Origin: Streptomyces muensis
GTDB taxonomy: Bacteria; Actinomycetota; Actinomycetes; Streptomycetales; Streptomycetaceae
Direction of reading: 5' to 3'
Assembly: GCF_021474425.1 (NCBI RefSeq)
Contig: NZ_JAKEIP010000006.1
Coordinates: forward strand, 1-64,000
DNA length: 64,000 nucleotides
Position 1 is the stretch's first letter, and every line of letters begins with the position of its first letter. The position numbers and the translations under genes were made by a program. Below are positions 26,127 through 35,137 of this stretch, in pieces. The notes beneath the pieces are model-generated. The model saw nothing but the letters and a program-made list of their open reading frames with translations, was not told the DNA's origin and did not search any database.

Positions 26127-27298
26127 AGGACGACATCCTGGTCGCGGGGGTCGGAATCACACGATTCGGCCGAATGATCGACCAGACACTCGAACAGATC
26201 GCGGAACCCGCGGTGCGTCAGGCGCTCGCCGATGCCGGGCTCGACCGTTCCGACATAGACATCGCCTTCGTGGCGAACGCCGTCTCGGCCGTCACGACCG
26301 GACAGGTGAGCGTGGTCGGTCAGTCAGTGCTTCGGCCCCTGGGCTTCTCGGGCCTCCCTGTCTTCAACATCGAGAACGCGTGCGCCGGATCGTCGAGCGC
26401 GGTGAACCTCGCGATCAGCGCGCTGCGCTCGGGCGCCGCTTCCGCCGCGCTGGTGCTCGGTGTCGAGAAGATGTACTCGGAGGACCGCAGAGCCACCTAC
26501 ACGGCGCTCAACGGCGCCGTCGACCGCCCGCTCCTCGATGCCGCCGGCGTGGATCCCGGCGAGGGGAGCGTGTTCGTCTCGACGGTCTACCCACGTCGCG
26601 TCCATGACTACGGCCGACGCTGGGGACTGGACGGGCGAGACCTGGCGAGGATCGCGGTGAAGAACCGCGAGCACGCTTCGCTGAATCCTGAGGCCCAGTA
26701 CACCAAGGCCATGACGATCGAGGACGTGCTGGCGTCCCGCACCGTCGCCGAGCCGATCACCGCTTTCATGTGCGCGCCGGTCAGCGACGGCGCCGCCGCA
26801 CTCGTCCTCACCACGGGAGATCATCGGCGCCGGGCGCGCGAGGCGTTCATCCGGGGGAGCGCCATCGGCATGGGAGCGCCACCGGCCGAGGGCCGGTCCT
26901 CGGTCGCCCGGGTGGCACGGCGGGCCTATGACGAAGCGGGCATCGGCCCCTCGGTGATCAGCGTCGCAGAGGTGCACGACTCGATCGCCTTCAACGAACT
27001 GCTGGCCTACGAGGAGCTCGGCTTCTGCGACCCGGGTGCCGGAGCGAGCCTGGTGCGCTCGGGCACGACCCGTCTGGGCGGCCGGCTGCCCGTCAACCCC
27101 AGCGGTGGTCTGGAGTCGCGGGGCCACCCCATGGCCGCCACCGGCGCCGCACAGATCGGGGAGCTGGCCCGGCAGCTTCGCGGAGAGGCCGGCGCCCGGC
27201 AGGTACCCGCCGCGAGGTGGGCGGTCGCGGAGAACGCGGGCGGCTATGTCATCGACGACACCGCGGCCATCGCGGTGACCGTGCTGGAGGCGGCATGA
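26123..27298 (+). CDS. Thiolase-family protein (SCP-x / lipid-transfer-type acetyl-CoA acyltransferase)
   Basis: 391 residues; ATG overlaps the previous stop. The nucleophile Cys is in IENACAGSSSAV, HDSIAFNELLAYEELG gives the HDxF-type motif and SRGHPMAATGAAQ the GHP motif. These place it in the SCP-x/lipid-transfer branch of thiolases rather than the FadA branch. Some members of this branch act as thiolases or aldolases on bulky CoA esters such as steroid side chains. No DUF35 partner is adjacent, which argues for a stand-alone thiolase. Confidence 0.88.
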   Translation: MKDDILVAGVGITRFGRMIDQTLEQIAEPAVRQALADAGLDRSDIDIAFVANAVSAVTTGQVSVVGQSVLRPLGFSGLPVFNIENACAGSSSAVNLAISALRSGAASAALVLGVEKMYSEDRRATYTALNGAVDRPLLDAAGVDPGEGSVFVSTVYPRRVHDYGRRWGLDGRDLARIAVKNREHASLNPEAQYTKAMTIEDVLASRTVAEPITAFMCAPVSDGAAALVLTTGDHRRRAREAFIRGSAIGMGAPPAEGRSSVARVARRAYDEAGIGPSVISVAEVHDSIAFNELLAYEELGFCDPGAGASLVRSGTTRLGGRLPVNPSGGLESRGHPMAATGAAQIGELARQLRGEAGARQVPAARWAVAENAGGYVIDDTAAIAVTVLEAA

Positions 27299-28941
27299 AG
27301 CGAGGCGATCGATACCCGGTCCATCCCACGCTGCCTCCCGAGTGGCTCGTGCCGCCGGAGGACCAGCCGGATTACCTGACCGTCCCCGGCGTCGAACTCG
27401 ACGACGCCGTGAACCTGGGCGCCGCGCTGAGTGACGAGCAGGTCGGGCGGGGACACGGTGACGTGCCGGCGATCATCGAATTCGGCGGACGGACACTACG
27501 GTACGCGGACCTCGCCGCGGAGTCGGAAGACGTCGCGAACCGGTTGGCAGCGGCGGGAGTTCGCGCCGGGCACCGTGTCGCGATCCGTTCCCCCAACGTC
27601 GCCGCGGGCATCGTCGCGGTGATCGCCACGTGGAAGCTCGGCGCTGTCGTGGTTCCCGTCCCGTACATCGCGCGTGCCGCCGAACTCGACGTGTACTTCG
27701 ACGACACCGCACCGCACTGTGTGGTCCTCTCCGCGAACGACGTCGAACACGCCGTCGTGGTCGACCGGGCGACGGCGGCGGAAGTGGCCGTGATCCTGGA
27801 GTTCTCCCGGGACGACGACGGGCGCAACACCTGGTCGTTGCCGCCGGCTCCGGCTCGTACGCCGGCGGCCGTCCCGTTGGACTCCGTCGCGATCGTATGG
27901 CACACCGGCGGAACGACAGGGCGTCCGAAAGGCTGTTACCACACGCAGCGCCGCTTCCTGCTGGCCGGTCATTCGATCGGACGCGCCCTGGAGGTCGAAC
28001 CCGCCCAGCGGTACGCGGCAGCCACACCCATCGGGCACGCGCTGGGGATGATCTACCACACGATCTTCACCCTGCTGCACGGGGCGACCGTCGTGATGAT
28101 CGAGCAGTTCGCCCGCCCGGAAGCCGTCGTCGCCGCACTCGACGAACACGACGTGCACACGTTCACAGCGATCACCGCGAGTTGGGCGGCGATGCTGTCC
28201 GTGCTGGACTCGGGAGCGCCCGCGCCGACCGCCCTGCGACGAGGGTTCGCCATGTGGCAGTCCTCCTCGGCGGGCGAGGTCACTCAACGTTGGCGTGAAC
28301 GGGGCATCGTCCTGCTGAACAACTTCGGGTCGACGGCGTTCGCCACCTGGGTCGTGGTGCCGCAGCATCAGGTTCCGCAAGGTGCGCTCGGGTCCCCCGC
28401 ACCCGGTTACGAGGCACGGGTGATCGATCCCGATTCCGGCGCCGAGGTCGCTCCGGGCGGCATCGGGAGGCTCGCGATCCGGGGACCGAGCGGTCTCACC
28501 TACTGGCGGCTTCCGGAGCGGCAGCGCGCCGACGTCCGGGACGGCTGGGTCTGGGTCGACGACCTCGTACGCGACATCGGCGAAGGAGATCTCGAGTACC
28601 TCGGGCGCTCCGACTTCATGATCAGCACCTCGGGGAACAAGGTCGCCCCGAGCGAGGTGGAGTCCGTGCTCGCCGAACATCCCGCCGTCCGCGAGGTCGT
28701 CGTGGTCGGGCTGCCCGATCCGCTCCGTCAGGAGGCGGTGGCCGCGTTCGTCGTGACGAACGACCCGAAGGACGCGACCGACGGGCTTCGCAAGGAGCTG
28801 CAGGACCTCGTCAAGCGCCAGCTCTCGCCGTACAAGTACCCGCGCATCCTCGAGTACCTGGATGAGCTGCCGCGGGATCACGTGGGCAAAGTGCAACCCA
28901 AGATCGTTCGCGAACGAGCGTTGAAGGAAGGCATCAAGTGA
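27295..28941 (+). CDS. AMP-dependent acyl-CoA synthetase/ligase
   Basis: 548 residues; ATG overlaps the thiolase stop. The phosphate loop is HTGGTTGRPKG (about residue 205), the adenylate-binding region NNFGSTAFATW replaces the usual YGxTE, the hinge is DLEYLGRSDFMIST, and the C-terminal catalytic Lys lies in DHVGKVQPK. It activates a carboxylic acid to its CoA thioester using ATP. The operon context suggests an aromatic or alicyclic acid released by oxidation. Cytoplasmic, no membrane segment. Confidence 0.9.
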   Translation: MKRGDRYPVHPTLPPEWLVPPEDQPDYLTVPGVELDDAVNLGAALSDEQVGRGHGDVPAIIEFGGRTLRYADLAAESEDVANRLAAAGVRAGHRVAIRSPNVAAGIVAVIATWKLGAVVVPVPYIARAAELDVYFDDTAPHCVVLSANDVEHAVVVDRATAAEVAVILEFSRDDDGRNTWSLPPAPARTPAAVPLDSVAIVWHTGGTTGRPKGCYHTQRRFLLAGHSIGRALEVEPAQRYAAATPIGHALGMIYHTIFTLLHGATVVMIEQFARPEAVVAALDEHDVHTFTAITASWAAMLSVLDSGAPAPTALRRGFAMWQSSSAGEVTQRWRERGIVLLNNFGSTAFATWVVVPQHQVPQGALGSPAPGYEARVIDPDSGAEVAPGGIGRLAIRGPSGLTYWRLPERQRADVRDGWVWVDDLVRDIGEGDLEYLGRSDFMISTSGNKVAPSEVESVLAEHPAVREVVVVGLPDPLRQEAVAAFVVTNDPKDATDGLRKELQDLVKRQLSPYKYPRILEYLDELPRDHVGKVQPKIVRERALKEGIK

Positions 28942-29675
28942 CGCAACTCCGATACCACCGCCGCGGGAGCGGGCGCCCGGTGGTCCTTCTGCACGGATGG
29001 TGCCTCGACCGGACTGTCTGGATGTACCAGGAACTCGCGCTCGTCTCGTCGGGGCACGAGGTGATCGTGCCGGACCTGGCGGGATTCGGCGCGTCGCGGG
29101 ACCTGACCGCGCACGGTGAACTCAGTGGTCATGGGCAGGACGTGGCCGACCTCGTCGAGGAACTCGGGCTGTCCGACGTGATCATCGTCGGCTTCGCCTT
29201 CGGCGCCGCAGTCGCGCTGGCGATGCCGGACCATGGACGCGTCGCCGGCATCGTGGCCATCGGCACGCCCAGTGCCGCCGGCGCGCCGTATGACCGTATG
29301 CGCTCGTCAATGCTCCGTGACTGGCCCAGGTTCGCCGGGCGTTCTGCGACGGCGATCTGCGCACAGCCGCAGAGCGAGGAGAGCCTGGCGTGGCTGGCGA
29401 GGATCTTCGCCACGACGCCCCTGCACTCGGCTGTCAGCGGCGTCGACATCCTCGCCCGGTACGAACCGCTCGACCGGCCTTCCGGGCTCCCGGTTCCTTC
29501 GCTCTTCGTGCACGGCGCGGACGACCCGATCGTGTCACCGGATGTCAGCCGCGCCTGCGCCGAACGATTCGGCGGGAAGGTCGAAATCGTCCCGGACTCT
29601 GGCCACTTCGTCCCCTGGGACCAGGCGGCGGCGGTTACCGAGGCGATCGAGGCGTTCGAACGGAGCCTGGCGTGA
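28938..29675 (+). CDS. Alpha/beta-hydrolase-fold protein lacking the nucleophile
   Basis: 245 residues; GTG overlaps the ligase stop. The oxyanion motif LLHGWC, the acid region HGADDPIV and the His region SGHFVPWD are all present. The nucleophile elbow reads GFAFG, however, so Ala (residue 87) stands where Ser, Cys or Asp is expected; the codon is GCC. It is therefore either catalytically altered (a non-hydrolytic fold member such as a lyase or cofactor-free oxygenase using the His-Asp pair) or inactive. It lies in the middle of an interlocked operon, which argues that it is still used. Confidence 0.82.
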   Translation: MTQLRYHRRGSGRPVVLLHGWCLDRTVWMYQELALVSSGHEVIVPDLAGFGASRDLTAHGELSGHGQDVADLVEELGLSDVIIVGFAFGAAVALAMPDHGRVAGIVAIGTPSAAGAPYDRMRSSMLRDWPRFAGRSATAICAQPQSEESLAWLARIFATTPLHSAVSGVDILARYEPLDRPSGLPVPSLFVHGADDPIVSPDVSRACAERFGGKVEIVPDSGHFVPWDQAAAVTEAIEAFERSLA

Positions 29676-30415
29676 GCGTCGTTCGTCTGGAGCGGCGAGG
29701 CGCGGTGGCGCTCGTCGGGCTCGACCGTCCCGAAAAGCGCAACGCGCTGGACCTGCGGATGGTCGAAGAGCTCCACCGGGTGATCGACACTCTCGGAGAT
29801 CCGTCGATCACGGTGTTCCACTCCACGACCCCCGGCACCTTCGTCGCGGGAGCGGACATCACCGAACTGCGCGATCGAGGAGCCGATGACGCTCTCCGGC
29901 GTATCAACGGGGCTCTTTTCGACCGGATCGCGGCGATGCGCCTGCCGACGATCGCCGTAGTCGACGGCGCCGCGTACGGCGGGGGGTGCGAGTTCGCGAC
30001 CGCGTGTGACTTCCGCTTCGCCACCCCGCGGGCACGGTTCGCGCAGCCGGAGCCGTCGCTGGGCATTCTCGCCGCCGCAGGCGCACATCAGCGGCTCGAA
30101 CGGACAGCGGGCCTGTCTGTGGCCCGGAGGATGCTTCTCGGCGGGGAACGGCTGGACGCCGCTGAAGCGCTCCGCGCCGGTCTGGTCGACCGCGTCGCTT
30201 CACCGGAGACGGTGCTCGACGAAGCCGTCGAGTACGCAGGCCGCATGGCATCGGCATCGGCCCGAGCGCTTGAACTCACGAAACTCGCGCTCGGCCTGGG
30301 CGCACCGTCGACCGCCGCGTTCGACGCCGCCGCGCAGGCATTGCTGTTCGAGTCCGACGAGAAGCGGGCTCGCATGTCCGCGTTCCTGCAGCAGAGAGGA
30401 GAAGGCCGATCATGA
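29672..30415 (+). CDS. Enoyl-CoA hydratase/isomerase family protein
   Basis: 247 residues; GTG overlaps the hydrolase-like stop. Crotonase motifs: FVAGADITELRD, AAYGGGCEFATACDFRFA and AQPEPSLGILAAAGAHQRL, with the catalytic Glu position in PEPSLG. It is the second crotonase of the operon and is only distantly similar to the one at 25305, so the two probably catalyse different steps, for example hydration and ring opening or isomerisation. Confidence 0.9.
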   Translation: MSVVRLERRGAVALVGLDRPEKRNALDLRMVEELHRVIDTLGDPSITVFHSTTPGTFVAGADITELRDRGADDALRRINGALFDRIAAMRLPTIAVVDGAAYGGGCEFATACDFRFATPRARFAQPEPSLGILAAAGAHQRLERTAGLSVARRMLLGGERLDAAEALRAGLVDRVASPETVLDEAVEYAGRMASASARALELTKLALGLGAPSTAAFDAAAQALLFESDEKRARMSAFLQQRGEGRS

Positions 30416-30831
30416 GCGTGACCCTTCACCGGCGGGTGACGATGGTCGACGTCGACCTCGTCCAGGTCAACTTCGCGCGGTTCTTCTACTGGATGGACGC
30501 GGCCTACGCAGAGTTGCTGGTAGATCTCGGGCATCCTCTTTCGCAAGTGATCGCGGAACAGAAGGCAACACCCGCGGTTCGATCGCGATGCGACTATCGC
30601 AGGCCGGTCGGCCTTGACGACGAGTTCCGGATCCGTGCCGCCATCACCCGGGTGGGCACGTCGAGTTACACGGTGTCGTTCCGCTTCGAGGACGCCGAAG
30701 GCCTGTTCGCGCTCGGTGCGGTCGACTACGTCTGGGTCAACACCCTGCCGCGCCAGCACTCGGCTCCCGCTCCGCCGTGGATCGCGGCCGCGTGTGACCC
30801 GGGTTTCCTGGAAGGGACGGAGCGACGATGA
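30412..30831 (+). CDS. Acyl-CoA thioesterase, 4-hydroxybenzoyl-CoA thioesterase-like hotdog fold
   Basis: 139 residues; ATG overlaps the previous stop. The N-terminus RVTMVDVDLVQVNFARFFYWMD follows the 4HBT pattern (VxxxDxDxxxxVxFxxYxxWxD), with Asp at the usual active-site position. RCDYRRPVGLDDEFRI is the typical second strand. It would release a free acid from a CoA ester, or protect the CoA pool from a dead-end ester. Confidence 0.86.
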   Translation: MSVTLHRRVTMVDVDLVQVNFARFFYWMDAAYAELLVDLGHPLSQVIAEQKATPAVRSRCDYRRPVGLDDEFRIRAAITRVGTSSYTVSFRFEDAEGLFALGAVDYVWVNTLPRQHSAPAPPWIAAACDPGFLEGTERR

Positions 30832-31748
30832 CCGTACGTGACCTGCCGAACGGTGTCGCCGTTGTGGGCGCCGGCCGGATGGGAGTGGGTATCGCGCACG
30901 CGTTCCTGGTTCGCGGGTGCGCGGTGGAGGTTCGCGACACTTCCCCCGCCGCCCTCCAGCGTGGGATCGATGCGACACGGAAGTCGGTGAGGCGAACGGC
31001 GCAGAAGTACGCCCACTTCGATGAAGAACAGGCGCTCGCACGTCTGTCGGCCGGCCTCGGGATGGAGGCGCTGCCGGCCGTGGACCTCGTGGTCGAGGCG
31101 GTTCCCGAGCTTCCCGAGCTGAAGAAGGAGGTGCTGGCGGCGGTATCGGCCGCGGTACCGGCGACGACGGTCGTCGCGACCAACACCAGCAGCATCTCGA
31201 TCAGCGAGCTGGCCGCCGCCGTGTCCGAGCCTCGGCGGTTCCTCGGTATGCACTTCTTCAATCCCGTTCCGGTGAGCAGGCTCGTCGAAGTGATCCGGGG
31301 TGACCTGACCTCGGACGAGACGGTCGCGACGGTGGGGCGTTGGATCGCCGGGATCCGCAAGTCGTCGATCACTGTGGACGACAGGCCAGGATTCGCGACC
31401 AGCCGTCTCGGCGTGGCGACCGGATTGGAGGCCATCCGCATGCTCGAAGAGGGCGTCGCATCGGCGTCCGACATCGACGCCGGAATGGAACTCGGCTATG
31501 GATATCCGATCGGACCGCTTCGACTGACCGACTTGGTCGGGCTCGATGTGCGTCTCGAAATCGCCGAATACTGCAGCGCGTACTACGGGGCGAGGTTCGA
31601 GCCGCCGCGACTCATGCGCGAGCTGGTAGCCGCCGGAGAGCTGGGCCGGAAATCCGGAGTTGGCTTCTACGACTGGTCGGATCCTGATCATCCCGTCGCG
31701 CGCCCCCTCCCGGAACGGGGGATCGTCACCGCCATCGAGAGGGCGTAG
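30828..31748 (+). CDS. 3-hydroxyacyl-CoA dehydrogenase
   Basis: 306 residues; ATG overlaps the previous stop. N-terminal NAD fold VAVVGAGRMGVGIAHAF, then TNTSSISISELA and the catalytic-His motif GMHFFNPVPVSRLVEVI. The C-terminal helical domain contains GRKSGVGFYDW. It oxidises a 3-hydroxyacyl-CoA to the 3-ketoacyl-CoA, the step before thiolysis. It is the last gene of the operon, with a hairpin 23 nt after its stop. Confidence 0.92.
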   Translation: MTVRDLPNGVAVVGAGRMGVGIAHAFLVRGCAVEVRDTSPAALQRGIDATRKSVRRTAQKYAHFDEEQALARLSAGLGMEALPAVDLVVEAVPELPELKKEVLAAVSAAVPATTVVATNTSSISISELAAAVSEPRRFLGMHFFNPVPVSRLVEVIRGDLTSDETVATVGRWIAGIRKSSITVDDRPGFATSRLGVATGLEAIRMLEEGVASASDIDAGMELGYGYPIGPLRLTDLVGLDVRLEIAEYCSAYYGARFEPPRLMRELVAAGELGRKSGVGFYDWSDPDHPVARPLPERGIVTAIERA

Positions 31749-31770
31749 AGGTTCCCGCAAGCATGCTGGC

Positions 31771-31786
31771 CCGCGGTCTGCCGCGG
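31771..31786 (+). terminator. Hairpin after the seven-gene operon
   Basis: CCGCGG-TCTG-CCGCGG forms a 6-bp all-GC stem with a 4-nt loop, 23 nt after the stop of the 3-hydroxyacyl-CoA dehydrogenase gene. There is no T-run. It is short, but the position is right for a terminator. Confidence 0.45.
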
Positions 31787-31882
31787 ATTCATCCAACCAC
31801 CGCTGAGCTGTAGCCGCGGCAGTGGAGGTGTCCGCGTGCGCGCCGCCGGCCTGCGAGGGCGAGCCCGCCGAGTTCCAGAAGT

Positions 31883-31898
31883 TTGACGCTTCCGTAAA
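31883..31898. promoter_or_regulatory. Operator-like repeat before the hydroxylase gene
   Basis: TTGACG-CTTC-CGTAAA differs at one position from TTTACG-N4-CGTAAA found at 11680 and 16568. It lies 57 nt upstream of the chosen start of the FAD hydroxylase. TTGACG may also serve as the -35 element, so repressor binding would block the promoter. Confidence 0.5.
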
Positions 31899-31955
31899 AC
31901 AATGAGTAGCCTGAGCCAGGTCGACTCAATGGACGTTATGAGAGAGGGCAGTTCG

Positions 31956-33503
31956 ATGACAGAGCGCGTAGGCGCCGACGTTGCGATCGTTGGGGCAGGT
32001 CCGGTGGGGTTGGTCCTGGCCGGCCTGTTGGGCAGGCGTGGCGTCGATGTCACGGTCGTGGACCGGGCGCTCGATGTGTTTCCGCTGCCGAGGGCCGCCC
32101 ACCTCGACCACACCGTCCTTCGCGTCCTGCAAGAACTGGGCTGCGTGGAAAGTCTGCTGCCGACGATGACACCCAATACCGCGCTGGTACTCGCCGACCA
32201 GGCCCTCAGCCCGCTCGTAAGGATTCCCGCGGGCGGCGTCGGCCGGTCCGGTTTCCCGGCAAGCATGTACTTCTATCAGCCGGAATTCGATCGTGCGCTT
32301 GAATCGGTCGCGGCCGGTCTTCCGAGTGTCACGATCCTTCGCGGGCACGACGCCATCTCCTACGACATGAGTGATCACACCGCAACAATTCACTGCCGTC
32401 GTATCGCCGATGACAGTGCCGTCGACGTGGCGGCGAAATGGGTGATCGCATGTGATGGCGCCTCAAGCCAGCTCCGGGAGTCATGGGGTGAAGACCTGGA
32501 ATCACTCGACTTCGACGAACAATGGCTGGTGCTGGATCTGCGAATCGAAGACGATTCCCCGCGGCTGCCGGACCATGCTCTGCAAGTGTGCGACCCTCGT
32601 CGAGCCTGGGTGTCGAACCCTGTCCCAGGCGGTCGATACCGCGTGGAAATGCGCCTCCGGGACGACGATGACCCCGGACACGTGATGAGCCTCGAACACG
32701 TGAGCGAGTTCCTTCGCCCACTTCTCGGCGAATCGAGATTCGAGGTCGAGCGTGATGCGATCTACACGTTCCACGGCCTCGTCGCGCCCAGCTGGCGCAA
32801 GGGGCGCATGCTGCTCGCCGGCGACGCCGCCCACCAGATGCCGCCATTCCTTGGGCAGGGAATGGTCTCCGGTGTTCGCGACGCCCACAATCTCGCCTGG
32901 AAGTTGGCCGGCGTCGTGCAAGGACACTTTTCCGAGGAAATTCTCGATTCCTATGAGCAGGAACGCAAACCTCATGTCGAGAGTGTTGTTCGATCGGCAA
33001 TCGGAGTCGGTCGCTTTGTGAGCCAGACTGATCCCGTCGCCGTCGAGGCGCGAAATCGCGCGCTACGAAACGGCGACGTCACCGATGTTCCGACGTTTCG
33101 CATTCCTGATCTGGCGCCGGGGATCCTCGTGGGAACCGGAGGCGGGTCCACTCTCCCCCAGCCCGTGCGAGGCGACACACTGCCGACGCTCGACGGTCTC
33201 CTCGGCGATGGGTTCAGCGTCATCAGCATTTCCCCGATACCAAGCGCTGATCGTCTGTGGTGGCCGACGGACGTACCTGTGCGCTTCTTTGAGACACGTG
33301 AACTCGGTGACACCGGTGATCAGCTGGCCGAGTGGCTCGAACAGAAGAAGGCACAGGTCGTCCTGGTGCGTCCTGACCGATACATCCTCTCCACTGGTCT
33401 GTCGCTGGAAGCGATCCGCCAGGACATCGAATACACGGCATTGGCGTTGTTCACTCGGGACCTTCCCTCCATGACCGCGGCGGCAGCGAACGAAGTCTCA
33501 TGA
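31956..33503 (+). CDS. FAD-dependent aromatic hydroxylase, 3-(3-hydroxyphenyl)propionate hydroxylase (MhpA)-like
   Basis: 515 residues from the ATG at 31956 (GAGGG upstream); the longer frame from 31902 is less likely. FAD motifs: DVAIVGAGPVGLVLAGLL, the DG-type motif VIACDGASSQLRE and GDAAHQMPPFLGQGM. The substrate-side signature PLPRAAHLDH matches MhpA-type group A monooxygenases. The C-terminal thioredoxin-like domain is present (VLVRPDRYILS). It probably hydroxylates a phenolic acid ortho to its hydroxyl group. No ring-cleavage dioxygenase is found in the window. Confidence 0.9.
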   Translation: MTERVGADVAIVGAGPVGLVLAGLLGRRGVDVTVVDRALDVFPLPRAAHLDHTVLRVLQELGCVESLLPTMTPNTALVLADQALSPLVRIPAGGVGRSGFPASMYFYQPEFDRALESVAAGLPSVTILRGHDAISYDMSDHTATIHCRRIADDSAVDVAAKWVIACDGASSQLRESWGEDLESLDFDEQWLVLDLRIEDDSPRLPDHALQVCDPRRAWVSNPVPGGRYRVEMRLRDDDDPGHVMSLEHVSEFLRPLLGESRFEVERDAIYTFHGLVAPSWRKGRMLLAGDAAHQMPPFLGQGMVSGVRDAHNLAWKLAGVVQGHFSEEILDSYEQERKPHVESVVRSAIGVGRFVSQTDPVAVEARNRALRNGDVTDVPTFRIPDLAPGILVGTGGGSTLPQPVRGDTLPTLDGLLGDGFSVISISPIPSADRLWWPTDVPVRFFETRELGDTGDQLAEWLEQKKAQVVLVRPDRYILSTGLSLEAIRQDIEYTALALFTRDLPSMTAAAANEVS

Positions 33504-33652
33504 ATCAGTCCGGGGACCGCAGGCCTCGCCTCCGGTTTCGCGGCGTGAGGGAGCTGAATGACGATCCAGCGGATTCGATGTGATGTCGAGGTGACCACAA
33601 CGATGGTATGCGTGCAGAGAATGTGTCTGGCTGGCGAACACTGGGAGGCGCG

Positions 33653-34852
33653 GTGACGCGCGGCGACAGATCGGCGTATGTGTACACAGCGGCACGGACT
33701 CCATTCGGGCGGTTCAACGGAGCGCTCGCTTCGGTCCGGCCCGACGACCTCTCAGCGATCACCCTCAGCGGCCTGCTCGCCAAGACTCCGGAGCTCGACC
33801 GCGAAGCCGTTGATGAAGTGGTCTGGGGAAACGCGAACGGAGCGGGTGAGGACAACCGCAACGTGGGTCGCATGGCGGTTCTCCTCGCCGGCCTGCCTGT
33901 CACCACACCGGCGACCACGGTCAACCGCCTCTGCGGTTCCAGCCTGGACGCCGCGATGATGGGCTCCCGCTCCATCGCGACAGGCGACGCCGACATCGTC
34001 GTGATCGGAGGGGTCGAGTCGATGACCCGGGCGCCGTGGGTCCTTCCGAAGCCTCCCCGGCCCTACCCGGTCGGCGATGTCACCGCGGTGTCGACCACGC
34101 TCGGCTGGCGGTTCATCAACCCGCGGATGCCCCAGGAATGGACGGTATCCCTGGGCGAGGCCAACGAGCAGCTGCAGGAGAAGTACGACATCTCGCGCGA
34201 CCGGCAGGATGCCATGGCGGTGCGTTCCCACCTGTTGGCCGCACAGGCCTGGGAAGAGGGCTTCTACGATGATCTCGTCGTTCCGGTCGAGGGCGTCGAT
34301 CTGGCGCGGGACGAAGGCATCCGCCCCAACACGACAGCTGAAACGCTTGCCGGCCTCAAGCCGTCATTCCGACGCGACGGCACCATCACCGCAGGCAACG
34401 CGTCGCCTCTCAGCGACGGCGGGGCGGCCGTTCTGCTGGGTACCGCCGCGGCCGCGGAACGGATCGGCGTGACGCCACAGGCCCGCATCGCCGGGCGTGG
34501 TTCCTCCGCGCTCCAACCACAGCTCTTCGGTTACGCCCCGGTCCAGGCAGCTGAGATCGCGCTGCGTCGCGCCGGCATCACTTGGGCGCAGGTCGGCGCC
34601 GTCGAGCTCAACGAGGCCTTCGCCGTCCAGTCTCTCGCTTGTATCGATGCTTGGGACGTCGATCCGGCCATCGTCAACACACGTGGCGGCGCGATCGCCA
34701 TGGGCCACCCGCTCGGCGCCTCCGGTGCGCGAATCCTCGGCACCCTTGCCAAGGTGCTACTCGAACGTGGCGAGCGATGGGGTCTCGCCGCCATCTGTAT
34801 CGGCGTCGGCCAAGGTCTCGCCGTGGTTCTGGAGAATGTCCATGCTGTGTGA
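33653..34852 (+). CDS. Acetyl-CoA C-acyltransferase (thiolase, PcaF/FadA type)
   Basis: 399 residues from a GTG at 33653 with GGGAGG upstream. Nucleophilic Cys in NRLCGSSLDA, catalytic His in GHPLGASGAR, second Cys in CIGVGQG. These complete the degradative thiolase triad, and the NEAF motif (ELNEAFAVQ) is present. It resembles beta-ketoadipyl-CoA thiolase and PaaJ. It follows the hydroxylase by 149 nt and may share its promoter. It would release acetyl- or succinyl-CoA at the end of the pathway. Confidence 0.92.
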   Translation: MTRGDRSAYVYTAARTPFGRFNGALASVRPDDLSAITLSGLLAKTPELDREAVDEVVWGNANGAGEDNRNVGRMAVLLAGLPVTTPATTVNRLCGSSLDAAMMGSRSIATGDADIVVIGGVESMTRAPWVLPKPPRPYPVGDVTAVSTTLGWRFINPRMPQEWTVSLGEANEQLQEKYDISRDRQDAMAVRSHLLAAQAWEEGFYDDLVVPVEGVDLARDEGIRPNTTAETLAGLKPSFRRDGTITAGNASPLSDGGAAVLLGTAAAAERIGVTPQARIAGRGSSALQPQLFGYAPVQAAEIALRRAGITWAQVGAVELNEAFAVQSLACIDAWDVDPAIVNTRGGAIAMGHPLGASGARILGTLAKVLLERGERWGLAAICIGVGQGLAVVLENVHAV

Positions 34853-34994
34853 GGTGTCAATCCCCTGGTTACGTGACGAGGTTGGTCATACGGCCCCGGC
34901 CTTCCCGATCGGTACGGGCTCGCGCTTCCTGGATGATCCATTCGAACTCGACTGGCGGTTACCCGTCTGCCGAGCGGTGGCGTCGCTTCGTGCT

Positions 34995-35137
34995 ATAGGA
35001 AGTCCGCGATCCACGTGGCGATCTCCAGCCTCGATCCCCCGGTCCGGCGACCTGCGTGATCAGCTTGCCGATCTCGGCCACGATCCGCACAGCCCCGCAC
35101 GGGACTCCGCGTCGAACTTCCGCCGCTCGCCCGCCAT
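34995..35137 (-). pseudogene. IS3-family OrfA remnant (copy 2)
   Basis: On the minus strand the sequence opens MAGERRKFDAESRAG and continues with RIVAEIGK after a frameshift, the same OrfA type as at 2848-2949. The 30 nt before the ATG are also similar between the two copies. Nothing else of the element is recognisable. Confidence 0.55.
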
